Assembly: GCF_031143425.1 (NCBI RefSeq)
Contig: NC_090447.1
Coordinates: 137,721,106 to 137,785,105 of the forward strand
Source: Pleurodeles waltl
Lineage: Eukaryota > Chordata > Amphibia > Caudata > Salamandridae
Length of the DNA: 64,000 bases
Reading direction: 5' to 3'
The notes under the pieces are model-generated. The model was not told the DNA's origin. It was given only the letters and a program-made list of their open reading frames with translations, and did no database searches. Made by a program: the position numbers and the translations under genes. This document shows, piece after piece, positions 57,089 to 64,000 of the stretch. Numbering within the stretch: position 1 is the stretch's first letter; each line of letters starts with the position of its first letter.

Positions 57089-58842
57089 TCATGGTAGTTC
57101 CCAATAACTCTTTTGGGTGTAGTAACTACTACAAAAGCTGGCCACACACAGCCCAGGCTTATAAGGACAATCAGGGCAGTAGTTTCGAGTCTCCCTCTGG
57201 ATACCTCTTCGGGCACAGACTTTACATTTCTTAGTGGGAAAGTCTTTTTTTGGGAGTGGGAGGAATGTGATCAAGAAAGTGGCGATTTTTCATCCGAGCC
57301 ACATCCTCTACCACTGCTACTCTAAGAACTCCTGCCTGTTCCACCACAATGAGGCTCTCTATCATCGACTCCTGAAATTTAACAAATGTCATCCTTGACT
57401 CAGGGAAACAATCCTTAAACACAATAAAAGCATTAAAAGTTGCTAAAGGAAACAAATGGATGGCCAACTTTTCATACCAGCTGTAAGACTTACGAATAGC
57501 AGTGTAAGGTTCCAACCTCTAGTCTACTCTATCATCACCACCCATGTGCTTATTGTAGTCTAAAATGCACACAGGTTTGTGCACTTCAGCAACTTGACCC
57601 CAAACAGCCACAGGTGAAGTACTCTCATCATGTATGGTAATTAATAATTAGACATCCCTTCTGTCTGCAAATTTCAGAGCTAGCAGCTCATCATTCCGCA
57701 AGTCACTGCACTGTCCCCTCTCAAGTTTTTTTACAGACAAGCTTCCTTGGATAGTCTTTCTGGTTAGAGCAGATTGTGCCACACACAACAGTGTCCACTC
57801 TGAATAATTCCTTGAACAACTGCACTCCAGTGTAGAAGTTATCTACATACAAATGGTGACCTTTGTTAAACAGTTGTCTACCAACTTACAACACAATTTT
57901 CTCACTAACTCCAAGAGTGGGCGGACAACCACGGGGGTCAACACTGGAATTCCTACCAGTGTAGACCCGGAAATTATACATATATCCATCATTACTTTCT
58001 GACAGCATATACAATTTAATTCCATACCGTGCCCTCTTGCTAGGAATGTACTGCTTAAAAATCAAACGCCCCTTGAACAGGACCAAAGACTCATCTACAG
58101 ATATTTCTTTCCCTGGAACATAAACCTCTGAAAACCAAGCTACAAAATGACCAAGGACAGGCCTAATTTAAAAATGACGGTCACAGTCAGGGTGATCTTG
58201 TGGTAAGGCTAAAGCATTGTAAACAAAATGCAGCATCCGAAGAAGAAGCAAATACCAATTATGAGTCATGTTGCAGGAAATAGAGCCGTTGCCATCAAGG
58301 GGATAGTAGACCAATAAGAAACCTAGGAGCTTTTTTAACTCTTCCAGATTTGTGGGAGTTCACTGGGTAACTCTAGACTGAGGCCTAAGTCTGGCAGCGT
58401 TGTCCTTCAAATACTGCTCCACCAACAAATTAGTCTGCTCAACAATCTCTTCCAAAAATACATCGTCCATAAACAACTGAAAGAAATTGACAGACAAAAA
58501 GGTTTTCCATATTACTCTACACCCTGGGAGACCAGTAAATGCGGGCAACTGTGGATGCTCCATGTTTGGGGCAATCCAGGTGTCAGGTCTTCCAATGGGA
58601 AATCCTTCAGCCCCAGGCTGCTACACTATTGGCAAATCAATGTCTTCCTTTAAAACAGGCCCTTCATCTGCACTGAGAGTGGCTTTCTCATAAGAAGATT
58701 TCTCTTGGACAGAAAACTCACTGCCAGAATCTCTCACTTCCTCCTCTGCCTCAGATGCAGAGTCAGTCTCATAATCATGGTCAGAAGACAACTCAAAATG
58801 CATGCCAACAACCTGCTGAGCGGTCACTCTGCGGCTAGCCAT
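57089..58842 (-). pseudogene. piggyBac (PGBD-like) transposase, broken
   Basis: A DDE/DDD transposase that cuts at TTAA. ATG at 58842 (MASRRVTAQQVV), then an acidic N-terminus (ETDSASEAEEEVRDSGSE). The first 950 bp stay in one frame but are cut by stops near 58621, 58360, 58167 and 57886. Within this frame are PAFTGLPG, FLLVYYP (after a stop), SVDESLVLFKGRL (first Asp about 58095), YGIKLYMLSESNDGY, and YVDNFYTG (second Asp about 57842). After frameshifts come HMGGDDRVD (third Asp about 57523) and LEPYTAIRKSYSWYEKLA, and finally a Cys-rich zinc-binding tail, CKVCARRG...YCPDCPYKPGLC...C...Y (57230-57110). All diagnostic parts are present, but at least four stops and two shifts make it a pseudogene. 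Confidence 0.9.
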
Positions 58843-58892
58843 GATCCTTTCTAAGAAGTGTAACTTGATAAAAGCACCAGCAACAACCAGCA

Positions 58893-59792
58893 CTGTCTAA
58901 AATAAGTAATAAACAAAGTGTGCCTTTATCAAAAGAGTTATGTACTCAAAAACAATGACAGTCACTTGCCTAAAAAAGCTAGACTCACCTGCAACTACTC
59001 TGCACAGACACAGAAATCACCAATGATATCCCACTAAAAAGAAAAGCAAATTAGACATAAGACCACACAAATATCATTGTACACAAATCTAAGGACAATT
59101 GCACACAAAAACCTGCATTGATTATACAACCTACAAACATGTCATGCAAGCATGTCAACAATCCTCCTTTGGAGTAAATTGCTTTCACTTATCTAAAAAT
59201 GCAACTACGCAAACTGCAGGTCAACTACTGCCAAAACAGCAAGGATCCACAGAAAAGGAAGCTAAAGCTTTGAACTAGAACAAAAAGGAGAAATAAACTG
59301 TTCACAAATACAAATACTTCCTCAGTTAACAAACACCCTGCCACCCAGCATTTCTAAATGTTCCCTGGTGTCTAAGTGGATTCTGCCCCCTTTGGGCAGA
59401 TGGGCCAACAAAAAAATAGGCCGAACTTCACCCAAGGGGCATCAGTTTTCCTAAAAATGCGAGGCTCGCCTACTTCAAACTTTCCGGCACTTCCTTCGGT
59501 CATGCATATTTTTATGTTTATCTTTACTTCTGTGTGTCTAGCTGAATCTGGCTTGTCTGCAGTAGTAGTGTTGTGCACAGACAAATAAAGAAATTTGTAC
59601 AGAATAATGTAGGCAAAATCACACAGAACCAACAAATTAATTATACAGCAAAAAATGTTTATAAAAAAGGCAGTGGAGGTAAAGTAATATCATAAACAGT
59701 TGCACCATCAAAGTGAAATAACTTCTGCATTCACATTGTAAAAATTAATTATCAGAAATAAAAAAAAACAACAATAAAAATGATTATAATAC
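58893..59792. other. piggyBac 5' side of the transposase
   Basis: Presumed promoter and right arm. It contains a hairpin-like TTCTGCCCCCTTTGGGCAGA segment near 59383. No gene is recognised. Confidence 0.45.
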
Positions 59793-62700
59793 TTAACCAC
59801 TTCTCTGCCAGGCCTTTTCCCCCTCCTGTGCCAGGCCTTTTTTTGCCTATTTGGGGCAGTTCGCGCTTAGGCCCTCATAACTTTTTGTCCACATAAGCTA
59901 ACCAAGCCAAATTTGCGTCCTTTTTTTCCAACATCCTAGCGATTCTAAAGGTACCCAGACTTTGTGGGTTCCCCTGAAGGAGGCCAAGAAATTGGCCAAA
60001 ATACAGTGAAAATTTCGTTTTTTTCAAAAAAATTGGAAAAAGGGGCTGCAGAAGAAGGCTTGTGGTTTTTCCCCTGAAAATGGCATCAACAAAGGGTTTG
60101 TGGTGCTAAACTCAGCAGCTTCCCAGCTTTCAGGAACAGGCAGACTTGAATCCGAAAATCCAATTTTTCAACGCAATTTTGGCATTTTACTGGGGCATAC
60201 CCCATTTGTGCAATTTTTTGTGCTTTCAGCCTCCTTCCAGTCAGTGACCAGAATGGTCATGAAACCAATGCTGGATCCCAGAAACCTAAACATTTCTGAA
60301 AAGTAGACAAAATTCTGAATTCAGCAAGGGGTCATTTGTGTAGATCCTACAAGGGTTTCCTACAGAAAATAACAGCTGAAAAAGAAAAATATTGAAATTG
60401 AGGTGAAAAAAACATCAATTTTTCTCTACTTTTTACTCTGTAACTTTTCCCTGCAATGTCAGATTATCGAAAGCAATATACCGTTACGTCTGATGGACTC
60501 CTCTGGTTGCGGGGATATATAGGGTTTGTAGGTTCATCAAGAACCCGAGGAACCCAGAGCCAATAAATGAGCTGCACCCTGCAGTGCGTTTTCATTCTAT
60601 ACCGGGTATACAGTAATTCATTTGCTGAAATATAAGGAGTAAAAAATAGCTATCAAGAAAACCTTTGCATTTCCAAAAAGGGCACAAGATAAGGTGTTGA
60701 GGAGCAGTGGTTATTTGCACATCTCTGAATTCCGGGGTGACCATAGTAGCACGTGAATTACATGGAATTTCTCAAATAGATGTCTTTTTTACACACACCC
60801 CTATATTTGGAAGGAATAAATGTAGAGAAAGACAAGGGGCAATAACACTTGTTTTGCTATTCTATGTTCCCCCAAGTCTCCCGATAAAAATGATACCTCA
60901 CTTGTTTGGGTAGGCCTAGCGCCCGCGACAGGATATGCCCCAAAACACAACGTGGACACATCACAGAAAACAGAGCTGTTTTTAGCAAAGTGACTACCTG
61001 TAGATTTTGGCCTCTAGCTCAGCCGGCACCTAGGGAAACCTACCAAACCTGTGCATTTCTGAAAACTAGAGACCTAGGGGAATCCAAGGAGGGGTGACTT
61101 GTGTGGCTCGGACCAGGTTCTGTTACCCAGAATCCTTTGCAAACCTCAAAATTTGGCTAAAAAAACACATGTTCCTCACATTTCTGTGGCAGAAAGTTCT
61201 GGAATCTGAGAGGAGCAACAAATTTCCTTCCGCCCAGCATTCCCCCACGTCTCCCGATAAAAATGATACCTCACTTGTGTGGGTAGGCCTAGCGCCCGCG
61301 ACAGGATATGCCCCAAAACACAACCTGGACACATCACAGAAAACAGAGCTGTTTTTAGCATAGTGACTACCTGTAGATTTTGGCCTCTAGCTCAGCCGCC
61401 ACCTAGGGAAACCTACCAAACCTGTGCATTTCTGAAAACTAGAGACCTAGGGGAATCCAAGGAGGGGTGACTTGAGTGGCTCGGACCAGGTTCGGTTACC
61501 CAGAATCCTTTGCAAACCTCAAAATTTGGCTAAAAAAACACATGTTCCTCACATTTCTGTGGCAGAAAGTTCTGGAATCTGAGAGGAGCCACAAATTTCC
61601 TTCCACCTAGCGTTCCCCCACGTCTCCCGATAAAAATGATACCTCACTTGTGTGGGTAGGCCTAGCGCCCGCGACAGGATATGCCCCAAAACACAACGTG
61701 GACATATCACAGAAAACAGAGCTGTTTTTAGCAAAGTGACTACCTGTAGATTTTGGCCTCTAGCTCAGCCGCCACCTAGGGAAACCTACCAAACCTGTGC
61801 ATTTCTGAAAACTAGAGACCTAGGGGGATCCAAGGAGGGGTGACTTGCGGGGCTCGGACCAGGTTCTGTTACCCAGAATCCTTTGCAAACCTCAAAATTT
61901 GGCTAAAAAAACACATGTTCCTCACATTTCTGTGGCAGAAAGTTCTGGAATCTGAGAGGAGCCACAAATTTCCTTCCACCCAGCGTTCCCCCACGTCTCC
62001 CGATAAAAATGATACCTCACTTGTGTGGGTAGGCCTAGCGCCCGCGACAGGATATGCCCCAAAACACAACGTGGTCATATCACAGAAAACAGAGCTGTTT
62101 TTAGCAAAGTGACTACCTGTAGATTTTGGCCTCTAGCTCAGCCGCCACCTAGGGAAACCTACCAAACCTATGCATTTCTGAAAACTAGAGACCTAGGGGA
62201 ATCCAAGGAGGGGTGACTTGTGTGGCTCGGACGAGGTTCTATTACCCAGAATCCTTTGCAAACCTCAAAATTTGGCTAAAAAAACACATGTTCCTCACAT
62301 TTCTGTGGCAGAAAGTTCTGGAATCTGAGAGGAGCTACAAATTTCCTTCCACCCAGTGTTCCCCCAAGTCTCCCGATAAAAATGATACCTCACTTGTGTG
62401 GGTAGGCCTAGCGCCGGCGACAGGAAACACCCCAAAGCGCAACGTGGACACATCCTAAATTTTGGAAAAAAACCGAGGTGTTTTTTGCGAAGTGCCTACC
62501 TGTAGATTTTGGCCTCTAGCTCAGCCGGCACCTAGGGAAACCTACCAAACCTGTGCATTTCTGAAAACTAGAGACCTAGGGGAATCCAAGAAGGTGTGAC
62601 TTGCGGGGCTCGGACCAGGTTCTGTTACCCAGAATCCTTTGCAAACCTCAAAATTTGGATAAAAAAACACATGTTCCTCACATTTCTGTGGCAGAAAGTT

Positions 62701-64000
62701 CTGGAATCTGAGAGGAGCTACAAATTTCCTTCCACCCAGCGTTCCCCCACGTCTCCCGATAAAAATGATACCTCACTTGTGTGGGTAGGCCTAGCGCCCG
62801 CGACAGGATATGCCCTAAAACACAACGTGGACATATCACAGAAAACAGAGCTGTTTTTAGCAAAGTGACTACCTGTAGATTTTGGCCTCTAGCTCAGCCG
62901 CCACCTAGGGAAACCTACCAAACCTATGCATTTTTGAAAACTAGAGACCTAGGGGAATCCAAGGAGGGGTGACTTGTGTAGCTCGGAAGAGGTTCTGTTA
63001 CCCAGAATCCTTTGCAAACCTCAAAATTTGGCTAAAAAAACACATGTTCCTCACATTTCTGTGGCAGAAAGTTCTGGAATCTGAGAGGAGCTACAAATTT
63101 CCTTCCACCCAGCATTCCCCCAAGTCTCCCGATAAAAATGATACCTCACTTGCGTGGGTAGGCCTAGCGCCGGCGACAGGAAACACCCCAAAGCGCAACG
63201 TGGACACATCCTAAATTTTGGAAAAAAACAGAGGTGTTTTTTGCGAAGTGCCTACCTGTAGATTTTGGCCTCTAGCTCAGCCGGCACCTAGGGAAACCTA
63301 CCAAACCTGTGCATTTCTGAAAACTAGAGACCTAGGGGAATCCAAGGAGGGGTGACTTGCGGGGCTCGGACCAGGTTCTGTTACCCAGAATCCTTTGCAA
63401 ACCTCAAAATTTGGATAAAAAAACACATGTTCCTCACATTTCTGTGGCAGAAAGTTCTGGAATCTGAGAGGAGCTACAAATTTCCTTCCACCCAGCGTTC
63501 CCCCACGTCTCCCGATAAAAATGATACCTCACTTGTGTGGGTAGGCCTAGCGCCCGCGACAGGATATGCCCCAAAACACAACGTGGACATATCACAGAAA
63601 ACAGAGCTGTTTTTAGCAAAGTGACTACCTGTAGATTTTGGCCTCTAGCTCAGCCGCCACCTAGGGAAACCTACCAAACCTATGCATTTCTGAAAACTAG
63701 AGACCTAGGGGAATCCAAGGAGGGGTGACTTGTGTGGCTCGGACGAGGTTCTGTTACCCAGAATCCTTTGCAAACCTCAAAATTTGGCTAAAAAAACACA
63801 TGTTCCTCACATTTCTGTGGCAGAAAGTTCTGGAATCTGAGAGGAGCTACAAATTTCCTTCCACCCAGCGTTCCCCCAAGTCTCCCGATAAAAATGATAC
63901 CTCACTTGCGTGGGTAGGCCTAGCGCCGGCGACAGGAAACACCCCAAAGCGCAACGTGGACACATCCTAAATTTTGGAAAAAAACAGAGGTGTTTTTTGC
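59793..64000 (+). mobile_element. Second piggyBac-type element, left arm and array, runs off the window
   Basis: TTAA at 59793-59796 is followed by CCACTTCTCTGCCAGGCC and a left arm (59797-60870), then a long array. Same orientation as the first copy, 6.8 kb away. Any transposase would be beyond 64000. Confidence 0.7.
60871..64000 (+). repeat. Tandem array 2 of the 373-bp unit, with a 756-bp higher-order period
   Basis: The anchor GGGTAGGCCTAG lies at 60908 (GGG), 61281, 61654, 62027, 62400, 62783, 63156, 63539 and 63912. The first spacings are all 373. From 62027 on they alternate 373, 383, 373, 383, 373. Units with GCCCGCGACAGGATATGCC alternate with units with GCCGGCGACAGGAAACACC plus an extra TAAATTTTGGAAAAAAAC. 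The 756-bp dimers at 62213 and 62969 appear nearly identical. Much more uniform than array 1, so recently amplified. Confidence 0.95.

Larger units (their letters stand above)
52981..59792 (-). mobile_element. piggyBac element with internal tandem repeats
   Basis: Left arm (52981-54040), a tandem array (54041-55930), an inverted diverged unit (about 55960-56250), a piggyBac transposase on the minus strand (58842-57089), and a right part ending near TTAA at 59793-59796. The left arm begins CCTCTTCTCTGC, the equivalent of CCACTTCTCTGC after TTAA at 59797. A matching inverted terminus on the right was not found, so the right end is uncertain and may be cut off by the second element. Confidence 0.6.

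Noticed and set aside
56640..57325. Plus-strand ORFs (up to 128 codons) beside the piggyBac transposase
   Set aside because: They overlap one another and partly run antisense to the transposase zinc-binding tail.
61094..63970. Repeated 61-90-codon ORFs in the tandem array
   Set aside because: The same frame recurs because the DNA unit recurs; both strands are open and no protein family is recognised.
60871..64000. Regular repeats as a possible CRISPR array
   Set aside because: Units of 373/383 bp are contiguous without short repeat and spacer structure, and the context is a eukaryotic transposon.

Overview
The window looks like intergenic DNA from a very large animal genome. It is most likely a salamander, and the repeat families resemble those of Pleurodeles-type newts; that is my recognition of the families and I could not check it by search. 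I see no host gene, tRNA, rRNA or CRISPR array in 64 kb. Nearly everything is transposable elements, their decayed remains, or tandem repeats, often nested several levels deep.

Layout. 1-2.9 kb: minus-strand L2-like LINE lying in an intron of a Harbinger element (copy 0, to 6775). 6.8-9.9 kb: a ~64-bp minisatellite split by a 2.24-kb LTR. 10.7-13.6 kb: small terminal-inverted-repeat elements, AT-rich DNA and a (TA)n tract. 14.2-22.0 kb: Harbinger copy 1. 22.0-48.3 kb: Harbinger copy 2 in the opposite orientation, inflated by nested insertions. These are an LTR, a MITE, an old LINE (LINE-R) that contains the L2 LINE, which contains a 2.8-kb LTR, and another LTR that contains a 2.8-kb LTR. 48.7-50.8 kb: MITEs. 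50.8-53 kb: AT-rich, no gene. 53-64 kb: piggyBac material with a broken transposase and two arrays of a ~373-bp unit, the second becoming a 756-bp higher-order repeat that runs off the window.

Genes. Harbinger copies 1 and 2 share an unusual gene order: a Myb/SANT-like gene (here MybB), a HARBI1-type DDE nuclease convergent with it, and a second, different Myb/SANT-like gene (here MybA) divergent from the nuclease across a CCAAT-box-bearing spacer. I know Harbinger elements as two-gene elements (nuclease plus one Myb-like protein), so a three-gene arrangement is the main lead. All genes carry frameshifts, stops or deletions and are annotated as pseudogenes.
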